A stretch of 64,000 bases of DNA from contig NZ_JQKJ01000013.1 in assembly GCF_000745975.1 (NCBI RefSeq), positions 62,001-126,000 of the forward strand. The letters are read 5' to 3'. The position numbers and the translations under genes were made by a program. The stretch is from Desulfobacter vibrioformis DSM 8776 (GTDB lineage: Bacteria > Desulfobacterota > Desulfobacteria > Desulfobacterales > Desulfobacteraceae). Under the pieces are notes generated by a model. The model was not told the DNA's origin. It was given only the letters and a program-made list of their open reading frames with translations, and made no database searches. Shown one piece after another: positions 50,678-60,266 of the stretch. Within the stretch, counting starts at the first letter, position 1. Each line of letters opens with the position of its first letter.

Positions 50678-53600
50678 GGATATTTTTTTAGCCGTTTTCG
50701 AATCCGTTGTAATGGTTAAGGCCTGCAAAGAAAAACAAAAATTTTTCATTTCATAGATACAGATCCCATCCACACACAGGGTACCGTCCGCCATTGCCCT
50801 GCAACCTGTTTCATCCATGGAACACGCACTTATATGGGCCTGGACAACAATGTTTGCGTTCGAGCGGATAATCTGTCCCCGGTATATCCATTCATGTTCA
50901 TGGTTTTCATCAATTGCCGGTGTAAACTGTTCCGGGTCAAGATCGAATTTTTTGACCATGAAAAATCGGATCAACTGGAGGAATGATTCTATGCCCAGGG
51001 AACCCGGGCAGACCGGATCCTGATAAAAATGGGCATGGAAGAACCACTCATCGGGGTCCACTTGTTTTTCACCCTGGATCAGCCCCTGGCCGTGCAATCC
51101 TGCGTTGAAATCAAGGAAGGTGATTTTGTCTATCATTCTCAAGGCTTTTCCCGGCATTCCCGTATTGGGGCCGATATTTTGATCTTCCGGGGTTAAAGGC
51201 GCATGATCTTCAAGTGCGATTTCAGATTGCGGGCTGTTTTTTGCAAGGCTCAAAAACGCCTCGGGTTTCCTGATTCCCACTTGTTTGGATAAGGCATCAG
51301 CCGTAAAAAATCCAAAATTGGTGAAGCCTGTGTAAACGGACTCTCCCTTGTGTTGCACATCCATATCAAATTTTTGGATGATCATGCCACCGGCCTTGGA
51401 CACGTCGGTCATTCTGACACGGATTTTCACCCACCCGGATGTCCGGGTCAGGTTTTTGACCAGTCTGGCTTTTCCCCCAAGGTTTCTGAAATGAAGGCGG
51501 TCTTCACAGGTCAGGGCTGCGCCGCCATAGGCTGCAAGCCAGCCACAGGGTTGAAGGGCCACTTCAAGGAGAATACAAAACGGCATGGTGTCGCTATGGT
51601 TGGCTGCGAAATACCATGCGTCTTTATCAATTTTATACCTGCTTTCTATCCACCCGCCGGGCGCGGTTTGCCAGGCGGGGTGGTCTGCTTTTGTCACCGC
51701 GTCCATAAAAAAGTAGGGCGGTCTTGGCAATCTTGCAATTTCACGCGCGTGATCAAAAATTTTATAGGGTTCTCCAAACGCTTCGGATGGATTGCCCTGG
51801 GCAAAGGCTAAAATTTTATCCCGGTCAAACAGGGGGCTGGATTTAAATTTATCAAGCAGCCCCGGGTCCATGATAGCTTCAAATCCCATCATGCTTGCAA
51901 TGATCGTTTTGTTTTCATCAAGGAATGTAAAATATCCCTTAATTTTGTGCTGATCCTGGTGGTTGACCGTAAATAATATCCGGATCTTATGTCCGCTTTG
52001 TCTGGGAAAGGAGTGAAATATTCGTAAATTGGCAAAGCTTGCGGGCAGGCAGACCTGTCCGCAATTATGGAAGGTCCACAAAATCGCCGCCTGGAAGGCT
52101 GCATCCAGAACCATGGGGTCCATGACCCATTGCCTTGCATGGGGTGTTTTATACCATGTGCCGATGTCCGGTGCTGTGGTTGTCATCACCTCAATTCCCT
52201 TGGGCGACACGCCGGTAATGTCAGTAATGCATTGAAGGGCGCCTTCGTGGAAAAGAATGGTTTCATAGGCCTGATCCATGCTCATTCCAAAGGGTTCAAG
52301 GTCCATGGATGCTGATTTTGATAATACCGGCGGCTGGGGAAGCTTATCCGCTAATAACACCTGGGCCCTGGCATGGTGGATTGTTAATCCGTTTTTACCC
52401 GAAGAGGTAATACGGCCGGGTGTAAAGAGCTGATGATCAATGGTGACGCACTTTCCAATGTCCACCTGGACTTCTGTTTTGCCATTGCCCGGCACAATCC
52501 CTTTGAGCAGCTGCACCTTTTCCATTCCGGCAAAAGTCAGGCCCGGATTGTTTTTTTCAGCACCGCAGGCCAGCAGATCCACCATTAAAGCCAGGGGAAC
52601 AACCGGTGCATTGTCAATTTTATGGTCTTCAATAATGCAACTGTCCTGGCTGCTGAAGGTCTGGGTCAGGGCTTTATTCATCACGGAAGCTGGGTCCGGC
52701 ACCTCTGGAGATATGGTGCCCCCCACAACGACCTCAACGCAGGCTCTATCGGCATTGCCCATTTCCGCCACCATCTGGTGTGCGCCTGCCTGGATGGGGA
52801 TCAGCTCAATATGGCGTTTTTCAAATTCCCGTTTCAGGGCGTCCGTGACCATGCCGCCGTCCCAGGGGCCCCAATTGATGGCTAACGCCCTGCAATGGGG
52901 AAGGGTAAGTTGTCTGGCCTGGCCAATTTTATTGAGCACTTCGTTGGCCATGGCGTAGTCGCATTGTCCGGTATTTCCAAATCTTGCCGCAACCGATGAG
53001 AACATGACCAGATATTTCAGTTTGTCCTGATCCACTGACGAAAGAAGTGCAAAAAGTCCGTTGATTTTGGTTTCAAATACATTTCTGAATTGGTCGGGTG
53101 TTTTTTCACAGATCAATTTATCTTCAAGCACACCTGCCCCATGGATCAAGGCGGTTACAGGACCTAACTGCCGGGTCACTTTTTTCATGGCCCCGTTGAC
53201 AAGGTCTTTATCCCGGATGTCTACGCAAAAGTAGGCCACCTCATCGGTCCATTTTTGTATACGTTCCAGATTGGCTTTAATGTCCCGGTTTGAAGCAAAA
53301 AGGCGATACTGGGCCTCCACCCTGGCAGGTGTTGGTTTTTCTTTTTCAAAGGCATTGGCAAAGATGGCTGTTTTCATTTGGGCGGGTGTATCCATACCTT
53401 TAAGCCATGCGGGTTCGTCAAAGGGCGGTTTGGATCTGCCGAAAAGCGCTATTTTAGGGTGGCACTGCTTGGCAAGGGCAAGGGCACACGCCGCTGTAAC
53501 GCCCCGGGCACCGCCGGAAATCACCACAACATCGGATTTGTCCAGGCAAATTTCCAGGGGGGCGCTGACCGGTTTGGATACAAGTTCGGGGATGTAACAT

Positions 53601-54178
53601 TGCTCACCGTCAAGCCCCATTTCCACGGCGCCCCGGGTCATCATCAGCCCCACGGCGGCTTCAGCGTTCTTTTTTATGGCTTTTTTATCAAATGGCAGGT
53701 CAAGGGCCCGGCACAGGACCGGTTTCCATTCAAGGGCCGCTGTTTTGGCAAGGCCTGCCATGCCCCCGTAAACAGGGCTGATTTGCGGGTCAAGATTTTT
53801 AAAGCCAAAGCCGCCGCCAAGAAAGCTGATACAGGCCATGAAGCTGCTGCCTTGCCTGGCACTTGCCGCCAGGTATGGCCCGTTTTTTGATGCCATGCGG
53901 AACGCCGTTAAAAGAAACTGAGTGGCCAACGCGTCGTCGCCGGGTTGACAAAAGGCGTCCGGTATCAGGACAAGGCCTGCTGCATCGGGCAGATCCGGGA
54001 TGTTATCCGGGGTGGCATCGATAATCCGGGCGGCAAGTTTGAGTTTTTTAAACTCTTTTTCAAAAGCGATGGCAATGCCTGCACTATCCCTTGTCAGGTA
54101 AATGGTTTTATCCGAAGGCATGTGAATTCTTGCCCCATTATAAAAACGGATCTGATGGGTGGGGAAGGCTGTGAGCAC
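50666..54178 (-). CDS. Pfa-type PUFA synthase subunit: ketoreductase, hotdog and two FabA-like dehydratase domains
   Basis: 1170 residues. A KR domain with a degenerate N-terminal half occupies about 25-500: NADP-binding SGGARGVTAACALAL at 221-235, FSSVAARFGNTGQCDYAMAN with the catalytic Ser/Tyr. A hotdog/PS-DH-like part follows (EDHKIDNAPVVPLALMVDLL, about 530-790). Two FabA/PfaC-type dehydratases come last (GWIESRYKIDKDAWYF near 880, and DEWFFHAHFYQDPVCPGSLG near 1070). These would reduce and dehydrate the growing acyl chain. GTG 54178 follows AGGAAG; 65 bases separate it from the KS gene. In marine gamma-proteobacteria the same domains are split differently between PfaA and PfaC. Confidence 0.87.
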   Translation of the reverse strand: MLTAFPTHQIRFYNGARIHMPSDKTIYLTRDSAGIAIAFEKEFKKLKLAARIIDATPDNIPDLPDAAGLVLIPDAFCQPGDDALATQFLLTAFRMASKNGPYLAASARQGSSFMACISFLGGGFGFKNLDPQISPVYGGMAGLAKTAALEWKPVLCRALDLPFDKKAIKKNAEAAVGLMMTRGAVEMGLDGEQCYIPELVSKPVSAPLEICLDKSDVVVISGGARGVTAACALALAKQCHPKIALFGRSKPPFDEPAWLKGMDTPAQMKTAIFANAFEKEKPTPARVEAQYRLFASNRDIKANLERIQKWTDEVAYFCVDIRDKDLVNGAMKKVTRQLGPVTALIHGAGVLEDKLICEKTPDQFRNVFETKINGLFALLSSVDQDKLKYLVMFSSVAARFGNTGQCDYAMANEVLNKIGQARQLTLPHCRALAINWGPWDGGMVTDALKREFEKRHIELIPIQAGAHQMVAEMGNADRACVEVVVGGTISPEVPDPASVMNKALTQTFSSQDSCIIEDHKIDNAPVVPLALMVDLLACGAEKNNPGLTFAGMEKVQLLKGIVPGNGKTEVQVDIGKCVTIDHQLFTPGRITSSGKNGLTIHHARAQVLLADKLPQPPVLSKSASMDLEPFGMSMDQAYETILFHEGALQCITDITGVSPKGIEVMTTTAPDIGTWYKTPHARQWVMDPMVLDAAFQAAILWTFHNCGQVCLPASFANLRIFHSFPRQSGHKIRILFTVNHQDQHKIKGYFTFLDENKTIIASMMGFEAIMDPGLLDKFKSSPLFDRDKILAFAQGNPSEAFGEPYKIFDHAREIARLPRPPYFFMDAVTKADHPAWQTAPGGWIESRYKIDKDAWYFAANHSDTMPFCILLEVALQPCGWLAAYGGAALTCEDRLHFRNLGGKARLVKNLTRTSGWVKIRVRMTDVSKAGGMIIQKFDMDVQHKGESVYTGFTNFGFFTADALSKQVGIRKPEAFLSLAKNSPQSEIALEDHAPLTPEDQNIGPNTGMPGKALRMIDKITFLDFNAGLHGQGLIQGEKQVDPDEWFFHAHFYQDPVCPGSLGIESFLQLIRFFMVKKFDLDPEQFTPAIDENHEHEWIYRGQIIRSNANIVVQAHISACSMDETGCRAMADGTLCVDGICIYEMKNFCFSLQALTITTDSKTAKKISNLS

Positions 54179-54243
54179 AACTTCCTGCCTGGCAGGCCCC
54201 TTTAATTTTGTTTCTTTGGCCTGCCCGGCCTGGTTCTGGTCAC

Positions 54244-57200
54244 TTATGGGGTCATGCGAAGTTTTTTTTTTGTGGCTTCTTTGGAAATCGGTGTTTGTTC
54301 CGGCGTTAAGTATTTTACGATATCGGACAGGGTTTTCAAGCTGCCCATGTCATCCGGCGATAATGCCCTGGATTCAGGTTGTTCCTGTTCGAGGCGGGAT
54401 AAAATTTCAACCCGTTTGATGGAGTCAACGCCAAGATCCGATTCAAGGTTCATTCCGGGTTCGAGCATCTCCTGGGGGAACCCTGTTAATTCACTGATAA
54501 TGTTCACCAGAATGCCAAGGGTATCTTTAGCCGGCGGGTTATTTTTTTGCTTATTTTGCGCATTGGCAATGGGGGCGGCTGTTTGCCCAGATGCCGGGGT
54601 ATTTCCCGGGTCTGTTTCAACCGCCGTGCAGATATCTGCCAGGGTTTTGACTGAACCCAGGCGTTGGGCGGATAGATCCTCTTTGTCAGGAAATGCTTTT
54701 TCAAGTTCTGAAATGATCTCAACTTTTTTAATGGAATCAACGCCAAGGTCTGATTCAATATTCATTTCAGGTTCCAACATCTCCACCGGGAAACCTGTTA
54801 AACGGCTGACAATGTCAAACAGGACATTTTTAACTCCCGGGGCAGGGGCTGCCGCCGGTGCTGCTGCTGTCGGTTGGGGCTGCCGGATCTGGGGAGGCAC
54901 AGGCTTGGGGGTTGTCTGTTGCATTGTTTTTTGAATTGATGGTAATGGGGCTGGCTCAGACATCCGGGGCTGCTGGTAAGGCATGGCCTGTGCCGGGACC
55001 GGAGGCTGAATCACAGGGGCTGCCGGGGCCGGGGGGAACACCTGTCCACGGGTTTGTGACATCAGTGCGGCCAGGGCCTGGCTGGCCTGGGCCTGGGTTT
55101 CCAAAAACTTTTCGTGGGCCCGGGCGGTCTGGGCCTGGAGCTGCTGCATGGCATTGAGACCCTGGACAAGGATATCCGGGTTTGCCGGAACCTGATTTGC
55201 AGTCACGGGTTGGATTGGATTTGACATTGAATTTGACGTTGTCTGGACGTGTGAATCGTTAAATTCAGGGTGTGGAAAAGATGTCATGGCATTTCCTTGT
55301 GTGGTGGATGTCTGTTGGGGTGAAACCGTCGTATAAACAGATGAATCCTGGGCAATGTTTTCGTTTTTGGGGGGATGAATGGGAGCTTCTTCAACCGGAT
55401 TCATTTCAGGCTGGCTTGTTTCAGGTGGTCTTGTTTCAGATGGCGGGGGTTTGGGATTGGCTCCGTTGAGCATGATGACAAGTTTTTTAGACTCAGGGGG
55501 GGGCACATCCTCTTCCCAGGCAGAAAGATCCACAGGATGACCCATGGCTGCAAGGGCGCATAATCCCATCCCCAAATCCCGGATACCGTAATTTTTCCCG
55601 GCTGATTTTCCAGCTGAGTTATCTGCTGATTTATCTGATTTATCCAGGGCAATGGTCTGCACATCCCGGTCTTTTAAAATGGATTTAATCAGCCCGCACA
55701 GAACAGACTTGGGACCGACCTCCACAAAGGTGTCAACCCCTTGTTCATGCATCTGTCTGATGTTGCCAATGAAGTCAACGGGGTGCATCAACTGCTGTCC
55801 TAAAAGATCCTGGGCCCGGGTCAAATCTTCAGGGTAGGGTGATCCGGTTGTATTGGATAACACCTTGATTTGCGTCGGGGTAATGGCTGCTTTCCGGGTC
55901 AATGCATTGAACGGGGCTGCGGCGTCGGCCACCAGGCGGCTGTGAAACGCTGCGGCCACAGGCAGTCTGATGGCCCGCATTCTGCGGGTTTTACAGATCT
56001 TTTCAGCGTTGAGAATGTGTCGGGTCTCCCCGGATAACACGCCCTGGGACGGGCCGTTCCTGTTGGCCAAGACAAGGTCGAGTTTCTCGGCTTCAATGAG
56101 GGACTCGATCTGTTCAATGGGGGCCTGGATCGCAAGCATGCTGCCGGGATCACCTGCTTTTTGGCCGGCCCTGGCCATGAAGTTGCCCCGGGCCGCCGAA
56201 AGTTCAAGACAGGTTTGGGCATCAATCCAGCCGGCTGCATATAATGCGCACAATTCTCCGTAACTGTGGCCGCAGGTCATCTGGGGCACCACCTTGAACC
56301 GGGAGAGAATTTTGAGCATGGACAAAGAGACCGCACCAATGGCTGGCTGGGCGATGCGGGTCTGGCGCAGGGCTGCCTCGGCCGATGTTTTATCCATGGC
56401 ATATTCCGGCGGCGGATACATATAGGCGGACAGCAGCCCATGATCCTGTTGGCCTGCATCTGTATTACCGACACAGGACTGGGCCATATCAAGAATCTCA
56501 AGGCTTTCCGGAAAAACAGACATAAGCTGGCCGCCCATGCCGGTGTACTGGCTTCCCTGGCCCGGGAAAACAAAGCCCAGTTTTCCTGATGCTGCACCTT
56601 TGCCGAAGAATACAGGCGGTTTGGCCGGTTGACCGTCATTGACCACACCTTTTGCCAGGGTCATCCGTTCAAAAACATCATCCTGGTCAGTCATCAAAAT
56701 CAATAACCGCAGATCATGGTCTGAACAGAATGATTTTCTGGATTGCGCTGCCTGCCAGGCAATGGCCTGGGTAACGGCGGCCTTGTCCCGAATATCATAG
56801 GTTTTTATGGTTTCGGAAATGGTATCCAGCTTTTCAACAATCTCTTCTTTGGTCTCACCGGAAAAAGCCATAATCTGCACTGTACCGTCCCAGGAGATAT
56901 TGGTTTTTTCAGCAGAGTACTCTTCAAGCACGGCATGAAAGTTTGATCCGCCGAACCCAAAGGCGGAAACCCCGGAACATCTCAGGGAATTCAGCGTATT
57001 GTTGCCAATCCAAGGTCTTGAGACCTGGTTGAGATAAAAGGGGGAGTTTTGTATATCCAGATCCGGGTCAGGGGCCTGGGCTTTCAGTGTGGGGGGAATG
57101 ACCTTGTGGTGCAGGGCCAGGGCAGCCTTGATAATGCCTGCAGCACCTGCTGCGGCTTTGGTGTGCCCGATCATGGATTTTACGGATCCCAGGGCTGTGG

Positions 57201-58341
57201 ATGCCGCGGCGTTGTCCTTGAAAAAATTTTTCAGGGCAGTGAATTCAACCTTGTCACCCACCCGGGTCCCTGTTCCGTGTGCTTCAATCAGCCCCACGGA
57301 TTCGGGCAAAACACCTGCGCTGCCATAGGCGTTTTCCAGGGCCTTGATCTGTCCTTTGGCCTCGGGGGCATATATGGCGGAGGTGCGCCCGTCACTGGAG
57401 GTGCCCATGCCTTTGATGACCGCATAAATCCGGTCCTGGTCACGCTGGGCATCGGCCAGCCGCTTGAGCACCAGCAGACCGATGCCTTCGCCAAGCACGG
57501 TACCGTCGGCATTTTTTGAAAATGGCCGGGCGTCACTGGTGTGGGACAATACACCGGTTTTGGCAAAGCACATGTGCATGAAAATGTCATTGAGGGTGTC
57601 CACCCCGCCGGTGATGGACATATCGCACCGTCCGGTTTCAAGTTCCATCATGGCCGTATGAATGGCGGAAAAGGAGCTGGCACATGCCGCATCACACACG
57701 GTGTTGGTGCCGGACAGGTCCAGGCGGTTGGCGATTCTTCCGGCCACTACATTGCCCAGAAGACCTGGGAATGAATTTTCCTGCCAACTGACATAGGAGT
57801 CGCTGATCCGTTTTAATATGCGTTCCTTTTTATCCGGGGCAATACCGGCTGCATCCAGGGCATTTTTCCAAAATGGATGTCCCAGCCTTGCGCCAAGGGG
57901 GATGACCAGTTCCTGGGTGCCGGTTACCCCGAGGATGACATTCACCCGTTTTTCTTTCAGATGGGCATGGCCCACAGGGTAGCCTGCATCGGCAAGTGCC
58001 ATGCGGACCACTTCCAGACCGAGAAGCTGGGAGGTGTCCGTGGCCTCAATATTTTTGGGGGGAATGCCATAGGTGAGAGGGTCAAAGGCAATGTCCGGTA
58101 AAAACCCCCCCCTGCTGCAATAGGTATGGTCAGGACAGTCCGGGTCCTCATTGAAATAATCTTTCAGACGCCAGTGCGAGTCTTCAGGCACTTGTGTGAT
58201 GGCATCAATGCCGTTGAATACCAATCTCCAGAATTCCTTAAGGTTTCTGGATTCAGGAAAAATACAGCCCATGCCGATGATGGCAATGGGCGTCCTGGGG
58301 GGATAAGGCGTCTGTGTTTCAGTTGCGGCTTTGGGTGTCAT
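54244..58341 (-). CDS. Pfa-type PUFA synthase subunit: KS-AT-ACP-ACP
   Basis: Core iterative synthase of 1365 residues. The ketosynthase (about 15-470) has its active cysteine in VCDAACASSFS at residue 220, with EAHGTGT and GHTKAAAGAAG for the two histidines. The acyltransferase (about 570-880) has FPGQGSQYTGMG and the nucleophile in GHSYGE. A proline- and glutamine-rich linker spans about 950-1130. Two ACPs follow, with phosphopantetheine serines in LGVDSIKKVEI (about 1203) and LGVDSIKRVEI (about 1305). Marine PfaA often carries five or more ACPs and also a KR. A phosphopantetheinyl transferase must be encoded elsewhere. Confidence 0.92.
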   Translation of the reverse strand: MTPKAATETQTPYPPRTPIAIIGMGCIFPESRNLKEFWRLVFNGIDAITQVPEDSHWRLKDYFNEDPDCPDHTYCSRGGFLPDIAFDPLTYGIPPKNIEATDTSQLLGLEVVRMALADAGYPVGHAHLKEKRVNVILGVTGTQELVIPLGARLGHPFWKNALDAAGIAPDKKERILKRISDSYVSWQENSFPGLLGNVVAGRIANRLDLSGTNTVCDAACASSFSAIHTAMMELETGRCDMSITGGVDTLNDIFMHMCFAKTGVLSHTSDARPFSKNADGTVLGEGIGLLVLKRLADAQRDQDRIYAVIKGMGTSSDGRTSAIYAPEAKGQIKALENAYGSAGVLPESVGLIEAHGTGTRVGDKVEFTALKNFFKDNAAASTALGSVKSMIGHTKAAAGAAGIIKAALALHHKVIPPTLKAQAPDPDLDIQNSPFYLNQVSRPWIGNNTLNSLRCSGVSAFGFGGSNFHAVLEEYSAEKTNISWDGTVQIMAFSGETKEEIVEKLDTISETIKTYDIRDKAAVTQAIAWQAAQSRKSFCSDHDLRLLILMTDQDDVFERMTLAKGVVNDGQPAKPPVFFGKGAASGKLGFVFPGQGSQYTGMGGQLMSVFPESLEILDMAQSCVGNTDAGQQDHGLLSAYMYPPPEYAMDKTSAEAALRQTRIAQPAIGAVSLSMLKILSRFKVVPQMTCGHSYGELCALYAAGWIDAQTCLELSAARGNFMARAGQKAGDPGSMLAIQAPIEQIESLIEAEKLDLVLANRNGPSQGVLSGETRHILNAEKICKTRRMRAIRLPVAAAFHSRLVADAAAPFNALTRKAAITPTQIKVLSNTTGSPYPEDLTRAQDLLGQQLMHPVDFIGNIRQMHEQGVDTFVEVGPKSVLCGLIKSILKDRDVQTIALDKSDKSADNSAGKSAGKNYGIRDLGMGLCALAAMGHPVDLSAWEEDVPPPESKKLVIMLNGANPKPPPSETRPPETSQPEMNPVEEAPIHPPKNENIAQDSSVYTTVSPQQTSTTQGNAMTSFPHPEFNDSHVQTTSNSMSNPIQPVTANQVPANPDILVQGLNAMQQLQAQTARAHEKFLETQAQASQALAALMSQTRGQVFPPAPAAPVIQPPVPAQAMPYQQPRMSEPAPLPSIQKTMQQTTPKPVPPQIRQPQPTAAAPAAAPAPGVKNVLFDIVSRLTGFPVEMLEPEMNIESDLGVDSIKKVEIISELEKAFPDKEDLSAQRLGSVKTLADICTAVETDPGNTPASGQTAAPIANAQNKQKNNPPAKDTLGILVNIISELTGFPQEMLEPGMNLESDLGVDSIKRVEILSRLEQEQPESRALSPDDMGSLKTLSDIVKYLTPEQTPISKEATKKKLRMTP

Positions 58342-58447
58342 GTATGAAATATAATTATGGTTGCTGGGTTAAAATATATTTTATCAAAACCTATATATAC
58401 GGCACAGGGGCTCGAATCACCTGCAGGCAGGGATATTGACAAAAGTT

Positions 58448-60034
58448 TTACATAGATTCTTCCATGGATTCGGAAGCGATCAGTTTTGTTATTTCACTGG
58501 ATTTCATGGGCGAAAAAACTCCTGCACCAGGGGGCAGTTCAATGCCCTGGGCCCTTGCAAATGCGGCCCGGGTGACAACACAGGCCCCGGTGAGCAGATT
58601 CATGGCGATTTCTGCTGCAAACCGGTTGGTATGAGGTTCAAGAAAGCTGCCTTTGACCCATTGGTTGAATGCGCCCATGGCCGGGCCGCACCAGACCTGA
58701 TAGTCCATTTTACGCTGGGTATTGCCCTGGATTGCCCACCTGGAAGACTGCCCGAGATAGGATCTGAAAACCAGGGCCATCTTATGCGCAGGGTTCTGCT
58801 CTGCACGGTCCACCTCCTGTTGATTTCCCCGGGACAGAAAAAAATCCCGGGTGGACTGCCATGCCAACTCAAATGAGGTGAATAAAAATTTATCCTCGAT
58901 CTCCTTTTGGGCTGCCTGGGGAAGGTCTGAAAAACAGGTATAATTTTTGTAAAACTGATACAGCTTTTCTGCGCGGACAGGAAACAAAGTCCCGCGTTTA
59001 AGCACCTGAACCCGTGCGCCGATTTCAAACATGTCTGCGGAAGGAGCCATGGCAACGTCCGCCTGTTCGGCCTGGCTGAGCAGTTTTTTAACTTCCTCGC
59101 AGATGCCGGCTTCCACACATGCTTGATTAATGGATCCGGTAAGGATATATGCAGCACCCATGCTGAAAGCGGCAGATGCGGATTCCGGCGTGGCAATGCC
59201 GCCGCCAAGCCCTACGCAAAGCGGGTGTTGAAAATTATATGTTGCCATGGCTTCGTTCTTCAGGGCAATTAACGTCGGTAACAGCGTCAGGGCAGGGCGG
59301 TTATCCGTATGTCCGCCGGAATCGGCCTCGGCGGTAAGATCCTGGGCCATGGGGATTTGCGAGGCAAGCATGGCTTCATCTGCAGTGATCATCTGCCGGT
59401 CAACCAACTGGTTGAGCAGTTTTTCCGGCGGCGGTGCAAAAAACTGCCGGGCCACTTCAATGCGGGACACCTTTGCAATGATGCGGTTGGGGGTGACAAT
59501 GGCACCCTGGTTGTCTCTATGGATACCTTTGATACGATAATAGACTAAAGGCAGGGTGATCCGCAGGAATGCGGCAGCAGATATCAGGGTCACCCCATGG
59601 TGAATATAGAGATTTACCGTTGCCATTTCATGGTCCGGGTCTGCCAGGTTGTGGATCAGATTGAATCCAAAGGGTTTGTCCCCAAGGCCGGCCTTAAGTT
59701 CAAGGATGGCTGATTCAATGTGTGACAGGCCCAATCCGCCGGCACCGAAAAAACCGACCATCCCGTTTTCACCCATGGTTTTTACCAGTGCTGTGGATGC
59801 GATGCCGTTGGCCATGGCACCGGCCACATAGGCATATTTTAAACCATGGCGCCGCTTAAATTCTGAATTCCCAAGGCTTTCCGGACGTATGGCCGGCACA
59901 TAGATCTGGTCTGACAGCGAAGCCATATTGCTTTGTGACGGCCGGCTGATATGTATACCGTCAAAACTTTTTATGAGCAGTTGCGGCCGGCTGATATTGT
60001 GAATGGCTCTGACTAAATCAAGTTGCGATGTCAT
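58448..60034 (-). CDS. pfaD: PfaD-like enoyl reductase / 2-nitropropane dioxygenase-fold protein
   Basis: FMN-dependent TIM-barrel enoyl reductase that saturates selected double bonds during PUFA synthesis. The 528 residues show MGENGMVGFFGAGGLG, GFNLIHNLADPDHE, SEADSGGHTDNRP in the form EADSGGHTDNRPAL, and the C-terminal QVWCGPAMGAFNQWVKG and FLEPHTNR segments typical of PfaD. First gene of the three-gene Pfa operon, 106 bases upstream of the KS gene. Family assignment is firm; whether the product is EPA/DHA-like or another lipid cannot be told. Confidence 0.92.
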   Translation of the reverse strand: MTSQLDLVRAIHNISRPQLLIKSFDGIHISRPSQSNMASLSDQIYVPAIRPESLGNSEFKRRHGLKYAYVAGAMANGIASTALVKTMGENGMVGFFGAGGLGLSHIESAILELKAGLGDKPFGFNLIHNLADPDHEMATVNLYIHHGVTLISAAAFLRITLPLVYYRIKGIHRDNQGAIVTPNRIIAKVSRIEVARQFFAPPPEKLLNQLVDRQMITADEAMLASQIPMAQDLTAEADSGGHTDNRPALTLLPTLIALKNEAMATYNFQHPLCVGLGGGIATPESASAAFSMGAAYILTGSINQACVEAGICEEVKKLLSQAEQADVAMAPSADMFEIGARVQVLKRGTLFPVRAEKLYQFYKNYTCFSDLPQAAQKEIEDKFLFTSFELAWQSTRDFFLSRGNQQEVDRAEQNPAHKMALVFRSYLGQSSRWAIQGNTQRKMDYQVWCGPAMGAFNQWVKGSFLEPHTNRFAAEIAMNLLTGACVVTRAAFARAQGIELPPGAGVFSPMKSSEITKLIASESMEESM

Positions 60035-60110
60035 AGTATTGTATTATTCCTGCTGGATGCTGTGCAATATGTTATTTATTTACAAACTGTACAATTTTCA
60101 TGGCTGGCGT

Positions 60111-60139
60111 CTAATAGCATACCCAATGCCTGTAATCAA
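60111..60139 (-). promoter_or_regulatory. Candidate promoter of the pfa operon
   Basis: Minus-strand TTGATT (60134-60139), 17 bases, TATTAG (60111-60116), about 76 bases before the pfaD-like ATG. The 15-base tandem repeat at 60141-60170 abuts the -35 on its upstream side, where an activator could bind. Confidence 0.45.
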
Positions 60140-60140
60140 T

Positions 60141-60170
60141 ATATGCTGTATCTGGATATGCTGTATCTGG
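60141..60170. repeat. Perfect 15-base tandem duplication upstream of the pfa promoter
   Basis: ATATGCTGTATCTGG occurs twice without a gap or mismatch. It lies in the 226-base region between the large membrane protein gene and pfaD, which holds no ORF. It may be a regulatory site pair or a chance slippage product. Confidence 0.85.
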
Positions 60171-60245
60171 TGGTGATCAGGGAATGGCCGTGATTTCGCT
60201 GGTACACCATCAAGTTGCCTGGGTTATCTCTCTATCCCTATAGCC

Positions 60246-60266
60246 GATTAGGATACTAGCCTAATC
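60246..60266 (-). terminator. Possible hairpin at the end of the large membrane protein gene
   Basis: GATTAGG (60246-60252) and CCTAATC (60260-60266) pair perfectly around seven bases. The stop codon (60261-60263) lies in the stem. No T-run follows on the minus strand, so any termination would be weak or Rho-dependent. Confidence 0.3.
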
